Notes under the pieces: model-generated
The model's database searches: none
Told to the model about the DNA's origin: nothing
The model's input: only the letters and a program-made list of their open reading frames with translations
Translations under genes and position numbers: made by a program
Shown here: positions 26,875 to 35,533 of the stretch, piece after piece
Position numbering within the stretch: position 1 is the first letter of the stretch
How the letters are laid out: every line of letters starts with the position of its first letter
Assembly (NCBI GenBank): GCA_035716845.1
Contig: DASTJE010000191.1
Span: 1-55,895 of the forward strand
DNA: 55,895 nucleotides
Origin: CADEEN01 sp035716845
Lineage (GTDB): Bacteria; Pseudomonadota; Gammaproteobacteria; Burkholderiales; Burkholderiaceae_C
Direction: 5' to 3'

Positions 26875-27417
26875 TTGGCCGACGAAGCGGTCGAGTTCCC
26901 CACCGACGCGGTGGAGGTCGGCCGCATCGCCGGGGCCTGGGGTGTCAAGGGCGGGTTCAAGGTCCTGCCCTTCGCGACCGATCCCCAGGCCTTGTTCTCG
27001 TCCAAGCGCTGGTACCTGAGGCCGGCCGAGGGCCCTGCGGGTCGGCCGGTGCCGGCGCTGCTGCGCATCAGCCAGGCTCGTTCGCATGGCAGCGTCGTTG
27101 TCGCCACGGCGCAGGACGTGTCGAGCCGCGACGACGCCGAGGCGCTCAAGGGGGCCCGCATCTTCGTCGCGCGCGCGAGCTTTCCGACCGCCGCCGCCGA
27201 CGAGTACTACTGGGTCGACCTCATCGGCTGTCGGGTGTTCAACCGCGACGGCGTGGCGCTCGGAAACGTGGCCGACCTGCTGGATACCGGCGCGCACAGC
27301 GTGCTGCGCGTGGCCGACGACGGCCGTGAGCGCCTGATCCCCTTCGTCGCCGCCTATGTCGACACGGTGGACCTCGCGGCGAGGACGATCACGGTCGACT
27401 GGGGGCTGGACTACTGA
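26875..27417 (+). CDS. rimM: Ribosome maturation factor RimM
   Basis: A 180-residue 16S rRNA processing factor for the 30S head. Seen: EVGRIAGAWGVKGGFKVLPF (N-terminal barrel) and the PRC-barrel part YYWVDLIGCRVFNRDG...LIPFVAAYVDTVDLAARTITVDW. Only a TTG codon, one base after the rpsP stop, gives the full N-terminus, so translation is probably coupled to rpsP. Confidence 0.93.
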   Translation: MADEAVEFPTDAVEVGRIAGAWGVKGGFKVLPFATDPQALFSSKRWYLRPAEGPAGRPVPALLRISQARSHGSVVVATAQDVSSRDDAEALKGARIFVARASFPTAAADEYYWVDLIGCRVFNRDGVALGNVADLLDTGAHSVLRVADDGRERLIPFVAAYVDTVDLAARTITVDWGLDY

Positions 27418-27439
27418 GCCGCGCGCAGTGCCAGACGCC

Positions 27440-28186
27440 ATGCGATTCGACGTCCTGACGCTCTTCCCCGAGCTGTTCGAGCCCTTCCTGACGCTGGGCG
27501 TGACGCGTCGCGCCTTCGAGTCGCGCCAGGTCGACGTGCGGCTGTGGCCGCTGCGCGAGTACGGGGAGGGCACCTACAAGCGCGTCGACGACCGGCCGTT
27601 CGGCGGTGGCCCCGGCATGGTGATGCTGGTCGAGCCGCTCGAGCGTGCCCTGGCCGCCGCGTGTGCCGATCGGGGCGGGCCGTCGCCTGCGGTGATCCAC
27701 TTCACGCCGACAGGGCGCCGGATCGACCAGGCGCTGGTGCGCGAAGTCGCGGGCGGCCCGGGGGCCGTGCTGCTGTGCGGACGCTACGAGGGCATCGACC
27801 AGCGCTTCCTCGACCGGCACGTGACGCTCGAACTCAGCCTGGGCGACTTCGTGTTGTCGGGCGGGGAACTGCCTGCGCTCGCACTGCTCGACGCCGTGGC
27901 CCGGCTGCTGCCCGGCGTGCTGGGCGATGTGCAGTCGGCCGTGCAGGACAGCTTCGGCGTCGACGGACTGCTCGATTGCCCGCACTACAGCCGGCCCGAG
28001 GTCCTGCAGGGGGAGGCGGTGCCGCCGGTGCTGCTGTCCGGCCATCACGCCCAGATCGAGCGCTGGCGCCGGGAGCGTTCGCTGGAGCTGACGGCCCGGC
28101 GGCGGCCGGACCTGGTCGCCGCCGCCCGGGCTGCTGGCCGGCTCAGCCCCGCCGACGAAGCGTTCCTGGCCGCTCTCGGTCTATAA
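27440..28186 (+). CDS. trmD: tRNA (guanine-N1)-methyltransferase
   Basis: A 248-residue SPOUT knotted methyltransferase that makes m1G37 in tRNA. Start MRFDVLTLFPELF, the DDRPFGGGPGMVM loop, the knot motif LLCGRYEGIDQRF, SLGDFVLSGGE and the C-terminal CPHYSRPEVLQG are all present. ATG at 27440 is used; an in-frame GTG 12 bases upstream is less likely. The TAA stop lies inside the TATAAT hexamer of the rplS promoter. Confidence 0.96.
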   Translation: MRFDVLTLFPELFEPFLTLGVTRRAFESRQVDVRLWPLREYGEGTYKRVDDRPFGGGPGMVMLVEPLERALAAACADRGGPSPAVIHFTPTGRRIDQALVREVAGGPGAVLLCGRYEGIDQRFLDRHVTLELSLGDFVLSGGELPALALLDAVARLLPGVLGDVQSAVQDSFGVDGLLDCPHYSRPEVLQGEAVPPVLLSGHHAQIERWRRERSLELTARRRPDLVAAARAAGRLSPADEAFLAALGL

Positions 28187-28199
28187 TCTTCGGCTTTCG
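28182..28199 (+). promoter_or_regulatory. rplS promoter inside the end of trmD
   Basis: A perfect -10 hexamer TATAAT at 28182-28187 contains the trmD TAA stop (28184-28186). It is followed by CTTCGGCTTTCG, the start-proximal block shared with rpsP and rpsT. It would let L19 be made independently of rpsP-rimM-trmD. Confidence 0.65.
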
Positions 28200-28217
28200 A
28201 TCCTCTGCCGGGTATCC

Positions 28218-28235
28218 CGTGGGGCACGCCCCACG
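28218..28235 (+). promoter_or_regulatory. Perfect 18-nt palindrome in the rplS leader
   Basis: CGTGGGGC-AC-GCCCCACG (28218-28235) would form a very stable hairpin in the rplS 5' leader, 40 nt ahead of the ATG. Possible roles are leader-level control of L19 or partial termination of trmD read-through; the sequence does not distinguish these. Confidence 0.5.
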
Positions 28236-28275
28236 CAATTCCTACAACCCGCCGGCAAGATCGCCCGGAGAAACC

Positions 28276-28629
28276 ATGGACCTGATCCAGACCCTCGAGC
28301 AAGAGGAAATCGCCCGCCTGGGCAAGAACATCCCGGCGTTCGCGCCCGGCGACACGGTGATCGTCAACGTCAACGTGGTCGAAGGCACCCGCAAGCGCGT
28401 GCAGGCCTATGAAGGCGTGGTGATCGCCAAGCGCAATCGCGGCCTCAACAGCTCGTTCATCGTGCGCAAGATCTCCAGCGGCGAAGGCGTCGAGCGCACG
28501 TTCCAGCTCTACAGCCCGCTGATCGCCGGCATCGAGGTCAAGCGTCGCGGCGACGTGCGCCGCGCCAAGCTGTATTTCCTGCGCGAGCGTTCCGGCAAGT
28601 CGGCGCGCATCAAGGAAAAGCTGGCCTGA
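28276..28629 (+). CDS. rplS: 50S ribosomal protein L19
   Basis: A 117-residue protein with PAFAPGDTVIVNVNVVEGTRKRVQAYEG and SFIVRKISSGEGVERTFQLYSP, diagnostic for L19 at the 30S-50S interface. It closes the rpsP-rimM-trmD-rplS locus and is followed by an intrinsic terminator. The CCCGGAGAAACC site before ATG sets the start. Confidence 0.98.
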   Translation: MDLIQTLEQEEIARLGKNIPAFAPGDTVIVNVNVVEGTRKRVQAYEGVVIAKRNRGLNSSFIVRKISSGEGVERTFQLYSPLIAGIEVKRRGDVRRAKLYFLRERSGKSARIKEKLA

Positions 28630-28654
28630 ACGCCCGCCCGTCCGCTGGCCATGC

Positions 28655-28680
28655 AAAGCCGCCTGCGGGCGGCTTTGTCG
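28655..28680 (+). terminator. Rho-independent terminator after rplS
   Basis: A 9-bp stem (AAAGCCGCC at 28655-28663 with GGCGGCTTT at 28668-28676), loop TGCG, ending in the T-containing tail TTTGTCGTT, 26 nt after the rplS stop. Confidence 0.82.
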
Positions 28681-28702
28681 TTGCGGGCTTAAGCTGATCG
28701 CC

Positions 28703-29392
28703 ATGCGTCCGCGTCCCCGCGTCACCAACCCGCGCGCCGTTCCGGTGGCCGGCCACGACGCTCACCTGCCCGCCGTGCCGCCCGAATGCCTTGCGCCCGA
28801 GGCGCTGCGACGGCGTTTCGCCCATCCTCCCGAGTGGACGCCTGAAAAACGGGGCGACGGCGGGCAGTTCGCGGGCTACCCGCGCACCCGCGCATCGGTG
28901 CTGGTGCCGCTCGTGCTGCGCGACGACGGGCTGACCCTGCTGCTGACGCAGCGCACCGCGCACCTGCGGGATCATGCCGGGCAGATCAGCTTTCCGGGCG
29001 GGCGCGAGGAAGCGCACGATGCCGATGCCGTGGACACGGCGCTGCGCGAGGCGCAGGAGGAGGTGGGCCTGGCGCGCCGGCACGTCGAGGTGATCGGCAC
29101 GCTGCCGGTCTACCGCACCGTGACGAACTTCGATGTGACCCCCGTCGTGGCGCTCGTGTCGCCCGAGTTCGAGCTGGCGCTCGACGCGCACGAGGTGGCC
29201 GAAGCCTTCGAGGTGCCGTTCGCGTTCCTGATGACGCCGGCGCACCACCGGCGCCACGTTTACGAGTTCGAGGGGGTCGAACGCGAATTCCTGTCGATGC
29301 CCTACCCGCGCCCGGACGGGCAGGGGGAGTACTTCATCTGGGGGGCCACGGCTGCAATGCTGCGAAACTTCTATCGTCTGCTCTCCGCCTGA
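28703..29392 (+). CDS. CoA pyrophosphatase (Nudix hydrolase, NudL-like)
   Basis: A 229-residue Nudix protein. The Nudix box reads GGREEAHDADAVDTALREAQEEVGL (about residues 94-118), directly after the HAGQISFPG sequence that marks the CoA-diphosphatase subgroup (UPF0035 motif). It likely hydrolyses CoA or acyl-CoA to phosphopantetheine and 3',5'-ADP. The following gene starts 13 bases after its stop. Confidence 0.9.
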   Translation: MRPRPRVTNPRAVPVAGHDAHLPAVPPECLAPEALRRRFAHPPEWTPEKRGDGGQFAGYPRTRASVLVPLVLRDDGLTLLLTQRTAHLRDHAGQISFPGGREEAHDADAVDTALREAQEEVGLARRHVEVIGTLPVYRTVTNFDVTPVVALVSPEFELALDAHEVAEAFEVPFAFLMTPAHHRRHVYEFEGVEREFLSMPYPRPDGQGEYFIWGATAAMLRNFYRLLSA

Positions 29393-29405
29393 TGCCCCCG
29401 CGCCG

Positions 29406-30395
29406 ATGAGCTTCTTCGCCGTCCTCCTCGCCCTGATGATCGAACAGCTCAAGCCGCTGCCGCGTGACAACTGGGTGCACGACAAGCTGATCGACTGGGT
29501 GGGCTGGGCCGGCCGCAATTTCGACGCCGGACGCGCGCGCCATGCCATCGTGGTGTGGTGCGTCACGGTCCTCGGGCCCGCCCTGGCGGCGTGGCTGGCG
29601 TACCTGGCGCTGGCGCACTGGAGCACGCTGGCGGGGTTCGCCTTCGACGTGGCGGTGCTGTACCTGACGCTGGGCTTCCGCCAATTCAGCCATTACTTCA
29701 CCGACATCCGTGCGGCCCTCGACGCGGGCGACGAAGCCCGCGCGCGCGAACTGCTGGCCGAGTGGCGCCATCTCGACGCCAGCGAATTGCCGCGCACCGA
29801 ACTGCTGCGCCATGTGCTGGAGCACGCGCTGCTGGCGGCGCACCGGCACGTGTTCGGCGTCTTCTTCTGCTTCATCGCGTTCTCGGCCATCGGCCTGGGC
29901 CCGGCAGGCGCGGTGCTCTACCGCATGGCCGAGTTCGCGAGCCGCTACTGGGCCTTCAAGAGCCGCACGCTTGACGTGCCGGCCAACGAGCGTCTGATGA
30001 CGCTGTCGCAGCGCCTGTTCATGCGCATCGACCACCTCCCGGCGCGCCTGACGGCCTTCGGCTTCGCGGTGGTCGGCAACTTCGAGGAGGCGGTCAACGG
30101 CTGGCGGCGCGACGCCGGGCTCTGGCGCCACGCCAACGAGGGCATCCTGCTGGCCTCGGCGGCCGGCGCGATCGGCGTGCGCCTCGGCGGGCAGGCTGCC
30201 CCCGGCGTGACGCCGGACCGCAGCAAGACCTTCGACGTCGGCGGCAACCCCGAGGCGGCGGCGGCCAGCGGTTCGACGCCGGGGCTGCCGCCACAGCTCG
30301 GCCATCTGCAGAGCGTGGTGGGCCTGGTATGGCGCTCGGTGGTGCTGTGGATGCTGCTGGCCGCCCTGCTGTGGGTGGCCAACCTGCTCGGCTGA
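29406..30395 (+). CDS. CobD/CbiB family membrane protein
   Basis: A 329-residue membrane protein with at least four hydrophobic stretches; similar in layout to CobD/CbiB and AmpE (ALMIEQLKPLPRDNW start, then LYLTLGFRQFSHYFTDIRAAL). No other cobalamin gene is nearby, so adenosylcobinamide-phosphate synthesis is not assured; this family version without cob neighbours is widespread in betaproteobacteria and its job is unclear. Confidence 0.8.
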   Translation: MSFFAVLLALMIEQLKPLPRDNWVHDKLIDWVGWAGRNFDAGRARHAIVVWCVTVLGPALAAWLAYLALAHWSTLAGFAFDVAVLYLTLGFRQFSHYFTDIRAALDAGDEARARELLAEWRHLDASELPRTELLRHVLEHALLAAHRHVFGVFFCFIAFSAIGLGPAGAVLYRMAEFASRYWAFKSRTLDVPANERLMTLSQRLFMRIDHLPARLTAFGFAVVGNFEEAVNGWRRDAGLWRHANEGILLASAAGAIGVRLGGQAAPGVTPDRSKTFDVGGNPEAAAASGSTPGLPPQLGHLQSVVGLVWRSVVLWMLLAALLWVANLLG

Positions 30396-30409
30396 CCCTG
30401 GGCGCCGGC

Positions 30410-31315
30410 CTACCAGCGCTCGCGCGCCAGCTCGTCGCAGATCTCGCCGTAGATGCGCCAGCGCGAGGCGCTGATCTCGCCGCGCTCGACCGCGGCGATC
30501 ACCGCGCAGCCTGGCTCGTGGCGGTGCGTGCAGTTGTAGAAGCGGCAACCGCCGGCATGAGCACGCAGGTCGGGCATCAGGCCGGGCAGCTGCAGCGCCT
30601 CGACGTGGCGCAGCCCGAACTCCTGGAAGCCCGGCGAGTCGATCAGCGCGGTCTGCCGTGTGTCGTCGAGCCAGTACCACGCAGTGCTGGTGGTGGTGTG
30701 ACGGCCGGCGCCGAGCGCGGCCGAGATCTCGCCGGTCTGTGCCGCGGCGCCCGGCACCATCAGGTTGATCAGCGTGCTCTTGCCCATGCCGCTGGGGCCC
30801 AGTACCAGCGTGGCGCGGCCTGCCAGCAGCGGCGCCAGCAGGGCGCGCGCCGCCTCGGGGGCACGCTTGAGCGACGCCTCGAGCACCGGCACGCCCATCG
30901 CGCGGTAAGGGGCCAGGCGCTCCCGTGCGGCGGCGGTCGACGGCAGGTCGCACTTGTTGAGCAGCACCTGCGCGGCGATGCCGGCGCTCTCGGCGGCGAT
31001 CAGTGCGCGCGCCAGCTGCGACTCGCTGAACATCGGCTCGCCGGCCACCAATACGAGCACCTGGTCGAGGTTGGCGGCGAAGGACTTGCTGCGCCACTCG
31101 TCCTGGCGGTGCAGCAGGCTGCGTCGCGGCTCGATGTGCTCGATCACGCCCTCGTCGCCGGCGGGTTGCCAGCGCACCAGGTCGCCCACCACGCAGTCGC
31201 TCTTCTTGCCGCGCGGGTGGCACAGCGTGCGCACCCCTTCCGGCGACTCGACGACGCAATGGCGTCCGTGCGCGGCCACCACGCGGCCGAGGTCGAGCGC
31301 CGCGAACTTGCTCAA
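30410..31315 (-). CDS. rsgA: Small ribosomal subunit biogenesis GTPase RsgA
   Basis: A 301-residue circularly permuted GTPase that acts in late 30S maturation. G motifs occur in permuted order: G4 LLNKCDLP, G1 GPSGMGKSTLIN, G3 DSPGFQEFGL. The N-terminal OB domain and the C-terminal zinc motif CRFYNCTHRHEPGC complete the fold. The start is a TTG that overlaps the stop of the upstream phhB-like gene (TTGA). Confidence 0.95.
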   Translation of the reverse strand: MSKFAALDLGRVVAAHGRHCVVESPEGVRTLCHPRGKKSDCVVGDLVRWQPAGDEGVIEHIEPRRSLLHRQDEWRSKSFAANLDQVLVLVAGEPMFSESQLARALIAAESAGIAAQVLLNKCDLPSTAAARERLAPYRAMGVPVLEASLKRAPEAARALLAPLLAGRATLVLGPSGMGKSTLINLMVPGAAAQTGEISAALGAGRHTTTSTAWYWLDDTRQTALIDSPGFQEFGLRHVEALQLPGLMPDLRAHAGGCRFYNCTHRHEPGCAVIAAVERGEISASRWRIYGEICDELARERW

Positions 31316-31638
31316 GCGTGCAGCGCGTCCACCTTCGCCGCGCAGATGAAATCGTTGATCGAGATCCCGCCCACGGAGTGCGTGTTGAAGCGCAACGTGC
31401 AGCGGTCGTAGCCGAAGGCCACGTCCGGGTGGTGGTCCTCGGCGTGCGCGATCCAGGCCACCGCGTTGACGAAGGCCATCGTGCGGTGGAAGTCCGCGAA
31501 GCGGAAGGTCTTCTCGATCGCGCCGGCCACCAGCGCCCAGCCCGGTACCTCGCGCAGGAGGCGCTCGACATCGGCCTCGCTCATCGGGGCCTGGCCCTCC
31601 AGGGGCTGGCAGCGGCGGGTGGCGAGGGCAGCGTTCAT
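31312..31638 (-). CDS. phhB: 4a-hydroxytetrahydrobiopterin dehydratase (pterin-4a-carbinolamine dehydratase)
   Basis: A 108-residue PCD/DCoH protein with the active-site HAEDHHPDVAFGYDRCTLRF and the end SINDFICAAKVD. It recycles the carbinolamine formed by aromatic amino-acid hydroxylases; no phenylalanine hydroxylase gene is in the window. It overlaps both the M48 protease stop (ATGA) and the rsgA start. Confidence 0.92.
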   Translation of the reverse strand: MNAALATRRCQPLEGQAPMSEADVERLLREVPGWALVAGAIEKTFRFADFHRTMAFVNAVAWIAHAEDHHPDVAFGYDRCTLRFNTHSVGGISINDFICAAKVDALHA

Positions 31639-32912
31639 GCGCGGACGCCTTCCTGCGTCAGGGCCGCCAGGCGTTCGGCCGCCGGCGGGTGCGAGTAGTA
31701 GAAACGGGCGTAGACCGGGTCGGGCGTGAGGGTGCCTGCGTTGTCCTCGTGCAGTTTCACCAGGGCCTGTGCCAGTTCGTCGCCGCTGGCGTGCCTGCAG
31801 GCGTAGGCGTCGGCCTCGAACTCGTGCCGGCGCGACAGCGCCGCGGCCAGCGGCGTGACGAGGAAGCCGAAGGGGGGCAGGGCCAGCATCAGCAGCAGCA
31901 ACGCCAGCGCATCGTTGGGGGCGGCGAGGTTGGGCGTCACGCCAAGGCCGGAATAGAACCACTGCTGCTGGGCCAGCCAGCCCAGCAACGCCAAGGCCGC
32001 AAGGCTGGCACCGAAGACCGCGAGCATGCGCTTGGGCACGTGCCGCAGCTTGAAGTGGCCCAGCTCATGCGCCAGCACGGCCTCCACCTCGCCCGGCGTC
32101 AGGCGCTGCAGCAGGGTGTCGAAGAACACCACGCGCTTGGCCGCGCCCAGGCCGGTGAAGTAGGCATTGCTGTGGGCCGAGCGCCGGCTGCCGTCCATCA
32201 CGAACAGGCCCTTGGCACGGAAGCCGCAGCGCGCCATCAGCGCGCCCACGCGTTCGGCCAGTGCGGCGTCGGCCAGCGGCGAGAACTTGTTGAACAGCGG
32301 CGCGATGACCGTGGGGTAGAGCACCAGCATCAGCAACTGGAAGCCGGTCCAGGCGATCCAGGCCCACAGCCACCACCAGGGGCCGGCGGCGGCCATCAGC
32401 CACAGCACCAGCGCCGCCAGCGGCAGCCCGATCACTGCCCCCACCAGTGCGCCCTTGAGCGCATCGGCCAGGTACAGGCGCCAGGTCATGCGGTTGAAAC
32501 CGAAGCGCTGCTCGATGCGGAAAGTGCTCCAGGCGTCGAGCGGCATGTCGACCAATGCGCCGATCACGGCCACCGCGGCCAGCAGTGCCAGCTGGTAGGC
32601 CATGCCGCCCCAGCGCGGCTGGAGGGCGTCGCGCAGGGTCTCGTTGAGGGCATCGAGTCCGCCCAGCAGGGTCCAAGCCAGCAGCACCGCACTGCCGAAG
32701 GCGGTCGACAGCAGGGCGAATCGGCCGCGCGCCAGCGTGTAGTCGGCTGCCTTCTGGTGCGCTTCCAGCGACACCTTGCCGGCAAAGGCGGCCGGCACGG
32801 CGCCACGGTGCGCGGCCACGTGGCGCATCTGGCGCAGCGCAAGCCAGACCTTGAGCGCGAAGCTCGTGACGATGGCGGCGGCGAAGAGGGCGGTGAGGGC
32901 CAGCGACGACAT
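31635..32912 (-). CDS. M48 family metallopeptidase (Ste24-like CAAX prenyl protease homologue)
   Basis: A 425-residue integral membrane protease. Zinc site HELGHFKLRHV near residues 286-296 and the third ligand in RRHEFEADAYACRHA. About seven hydrophobic segments, with an RIEQRFGFNRMTWRLYLAD block typical of Ste24. Bacterial members probably degrade misfolded membrane proteins. First gene of an operon with phhB and rsgA; divergent from orn. Confidence 0.9.
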   Translation of the reverse strand: MSSLALTALFAAAIVTSFALKVWLALRQMRHVAAHRGAVPAAFAGKVSLEAHQKAADYTLARGRFALLSTAFGSAVLLAWTLLGGLDALNETLRDALQPRWGGMAYQLALLAAVAVIGALVDMPLDAWSTFRIEQRFGFNRMTWRLYLADALKGALVGAVIGLPLAALVLWLMAAAGPWWWLWAWIAWTGFQLLMLVLYPTVIAPLFNKFSPLADAALAERVGALMARCGFRAKGLFVMDGSRRSAHSNAYFTGLGAAKRVVFFDTLLQRLTPGEVEAVLAHELGHFKLRHVPKRMLAVFGASLAALALLGWLAQQQWFYSGLGVTPNLAAPNDALALLLLMLALPPFGFLVTPLAAALSRRHEFEADAYACRHASGDELAQALVKLHEDNAGTLTPDPVYARFYYSHPPAAERLAALTQEGVRA

Positions 32913-32968
32913 GGTGCGAGAGTGTAGGGCTGCGACAATGACCGCGACACCGCACGCCCACCCGTCCC

Positions 32969-33532
32969 ATGACCGACACTGCCGCCCTTGCCAAGCTCGA
33001 CAGCAACCTGATCTGGATCGACCTCGAGATGACGGGGCTCTCGCCCGAGCGCGACCGCATCATCGAGATCGCGGTGGTGGCCACCGACGCCCTATGCACC
33101 GTGCGCGTCGAGGGGCCGGTGTTCGCCATTCACCAGAGCGATGCCGTGCTCGACGCGATGGACGCGTGGAACAAGGGCACGCACGGCCGCAGCGGCCTGA
33201 TCGAACGCGTCAAGGCCTCGACCATCGACGAGGCGCACGCCAGCGCCGAGGTCATCGCCTGGCTGTCGCAGTACGTGCCCGCGGGCAAGAGCCCGATGTG
33301 CGGCAACAGCATCTGCCAGGACCGGCGCTTCCTGGCCAACCACATGCCGGCGCTGGAAGCCTTCTTCCACTACCGCAACCTCGACGTCAGCACGCTCAAG
33401 GAACTGGCGCGGCGCTGGAAGCCCGCCGCGCTCGAGGGCCTGAAGAAGGCACAGTCGCACACCGCACTGGCCGACGTGCACGAGTCGATCGACGAACTGC
33501 TGCACTACCGCCAGACGCTGCTGGCGGTGTGA
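32969..33532 (+). CDS. orn: Oligoribonuclease
   Basis: A 187-residue DEDDh exonuclease that hydrolyses 2- to 5-mer RNA and pGpG. The acidic residues appear in IWIDLEMTGL, GNSICQDRRFL and HTALADVHESI. Normal length. The palindromic element at 33536 begins 4 bases after its TGA. Confidence 0.97.
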   Translation: MTDTAALAKLDSNLIWIDLEMTGLSPERDRIIEIAVVATDALCTVRVEGPVFAIHQSDAVLDAMDAWNKGTHGRSGLIERVKASTIDEAHASAEVIAWLSQYVPAGKSPMCGNSICQDRRFLANHMPALEAFFHYRNLDVSTLKELARRWKPAALEGLKKAQSHTALADVHESIDELLHYRQTLLAV

Positions 33533-33535
33533 CAA

Positions 33536-33717
33536 CTAGGGCCTGTTCACGCTATGGGAGGGCTTGCGCTGGCCCGGCCCGAAGGGTGATCTCACCAAAC
33601 AGTCGCCCGCGGCGTTGCAAATCCTCGCCATAGCTGCGGCTATGGCTGCGGTTTGCGCCTTGCGGGCGGCTGTTTGGTGAGTCACGCGTGACCTCCGATA
33701 GCGTGAACAGGCCCTAG
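33536..33717. mobile_element. MITE-like palindromic element, 182 bp, with perfect 20-bp ends
   Basis: Perfect 20-bp inverted repeats (33536-33555 and 33698-33717) that include CTAG at both outer edges. Omitting CTAG leaves a 174-bp unit (33540-33713) with 16-bp ends GGCCTGTTCACGCTAT, flanked by a CTAG direct repeat. A nested 20-bp inverted repeat (33591-33610 with 33662-33681, 19 of 20 matching) and a central hairpin CCATAGC-TGCG-GCTATGG (33628-33645) mean almost the whole unit can fold on itself. No open reading frame of note. CTAG duplication is typical of IS5-family elements, so this is probably a non-autonomous relative. It sits between orn and the MFS gene and its right CTAG supplies the MFS stop codon TAG. 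Confidence 0.75.
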
Positions 33718-35420
33718 GCCGTGCGCGCGTCCGCGGGCGCCGGGGCTGCGCGCAGTTCTTGCCAGCCCTGCGCCGCAAGCGCGAGCAGCCATGCCCCGCC
33801 GGCCACCGGCACGAGCAGCCACAGCATCGCCGGCTGCTCGAACCAGCGCCGCCCGTACATCGCGAGCAGGGCCAGCGCCATCCAAGGCGCCGGACGCGCC
33901 AGCGTGCGCGAGCCCGCTCCCAGCACCGACGCGCTGGCCAGCAGGAACAGCGCGGAGGCCACGAACACCACCGTGAACACGGTTTCGAAGATCGGTGCGG
34001 CGGCGCCGAGCGCAGCCTGATTGAGCTTGTAGGGCACCCACATCAGGCAGGCCAGACCCAGCACCAGCGCGGCCACGCGGGCGCGAACGGGCGCGGCGCC
34101 GTCGGGCGCGTTGCCGGCGACATTCTTCATCCAGGGCAGCAGCAGCAGGCAGGCGAGACCGAAGATGGCGTCGATCAGCATCGTCCTCGGGTAGCCCAGG
34201 GCTTCGGTGGCGATGCCCTGCCAGGTGGACGAGTAGGCGATGTTCAGGTTGAGCAGCGCCATGTAGGCGGTGAACTGCGTGGCCGCCACGCGCGGGTTGG
34301 TCACGTCCATGAAGGCCGCCGTCCGCGTGCCGTACATCAGTCCGTTGCCCATCGCGTACAGCAGTACGGCCACCCACAGCGCGGTGACCATCGGGGCCAG
34401 CGCGAGCCCGGCTCGCGCCGGGTCGTTGGGGCTGAGCGGCATCACGTAGCCGTGCTGCTGCAGCACCCACATCAGGTACAGCACCGGGATGCTCTGCGAG
34501 GCGATGAACAGCGCCAGCATGCGTCGGCGGCCGTAGCGGTCGGACAGGAAGCCGCCCAGCACCATGAAGCCGGCCGAGATCACGTTGGTCCACAGGCCCA
34601 TCCAGGCCACCTGGTCGTCGTTCAGCCCCAGCTCCACGGCGAGGTTGGATTGCAGCGCGAGGCCCAGGCACATCGCACCGCCGGGCAGCAGCGCGAACAG
34701 CAGGCCCGAGGCCGCGCCGCGCGTGTCGAGGAACGCACGGAACGAGTCCACCGCGAAGTCGCGCATCTCACGACCGGCCTGGCGCATCCTCGACACCCCC
34801 TCGACGACGGCGCGCGGTGGCGTCGCCGCCTCGCGCATCGGCAGCACGATGAACAGAGTCACCATCAGGATGGCGCCGGCGACGAAGAAGAAGGTGGCCT
34901 GGAACCCGGTGTAGCCGGACAGGAACAGCACCCCGCTGCCGCCCACGGCCTGGCCGATGGCCGCACCTGCGAACATCAGTCCGTTGGCCAGCCCGCGTTC
35001 GCGCTCCTGCAGCGCATTGACGGCCAGGGCGTCGATGGCCACGTCCTGCATCGCGCCGAAGGTGTTGTGCACCAGCAGGATGGCCGTGAACAGGGCCAGC
35101 TGCTCGGGCAGCTTGAGCATCACCGTGGACATCAGCGTCAGCGCCATCAGGACCTGCGTGACGATGATCCAGCCGCGGCGCCGGCCCAGGCGCTCCGACG
35201 CGAAGGTGTCGATCAGCGGGCCGAACGCCCACTTGAAGGCCCAGGGCAGGTAGAAGGAGCCGACGAATGCGCCGATCTCGGCCGGCCCCACGTCCTGTCG
35301 ACGCAACTGCGTTGCCACCGCCGTCGCCGCAAAGCCCAGCGGGATGCCTTCGGTGACGTAGAGGAAGAAGAACGCCGCGAGGCGCCCGACGCGGGTCTCG
35401 AGGAGGTTGGGCAATCGCAT
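33714..35420 (-). CDS. MFS transporter (AmpG-like)
   Basis: A 568-residue membrane protein with 12 or more hydrophobic helices. The opening FFFLYVTEGIPLGFAATAVATQL and FVGSFYLPWAFKWAFGPLID, and the later FLSDRYGRRRML loop, resemble AmpG-type permeases (muropeptide importers) and acetyl-CoA transporter-like MFS. Substrate unknown. The TAG stop is inside the outer CTAG of the palindromic element, so the gene end coincides with the insertion site. Start at 35420 by similarity; an ATG at 35447 is possible. Confidence 0.85.
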   Translation of the reverse strand: MRLPNLLETRVGRLAAFFFLYVTEGIPLGFAATAVATQLRRQDVGPAEIGAFVGSFYLPWAFKWAFGPLIDTFASERLGRRRGWIIVTQVLMALTLMSTVMLKLPEQLALFTAILLVHNTFGAMQDVAIDALAVNALQERERGLANGLMFAGAAIGQAVGGSGVLFLSGYTGFQATFFFVAGAILMVTLFIVLPMREAATPPRAVVEGVSRMRQAGREMRDFAVDSFRAFLDTRGAASGLLFALLPGGAMCLGLALQSNLAVELGLNDDQVAWMGLWTNVISAGFMVLGGFLSDRYGRRRMLALFIASQSIPVLYLMWVLQQHGYVMPLSPNDPARAGLALAPMVTALWVAVLLYAMGNGLMYGTRTAAFMDVTNPRVAATQFTAYMALLNLNIAYSSTWQGIATEALGYPRTMLIDAIFGLACLLLLPWMKNVAGNAPDGAAPVRARVAALVLGLACLMWVPYKLNQAALGAAAPIFETVFTVVFVASALFLLASASVLGAGSRTLARPAPWMALALLAMYGRRWFEQPAMLWLLVPVAGGAWLLALAAQGWQELRAAPAPADARTA

Positions 35421-35533
35421 GGGGAGGCAGTGTCGCACGCGAGACATGCGTCGACGCGGCGATCCCGCAGGCCGGGGCCTGCACTGCCGCAGTGAAACGC
35501 AATAGACTGGCCCGGCATCCATCGGATCCCCAC

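Noticed and set aside
29406..30395. Cobalamin biosynthesis locus based on the CobD/CbiB-like gene
   Set aside because: No other cobalamin gene is present and the protein resembles the stand-alone betaproteobacterial version.
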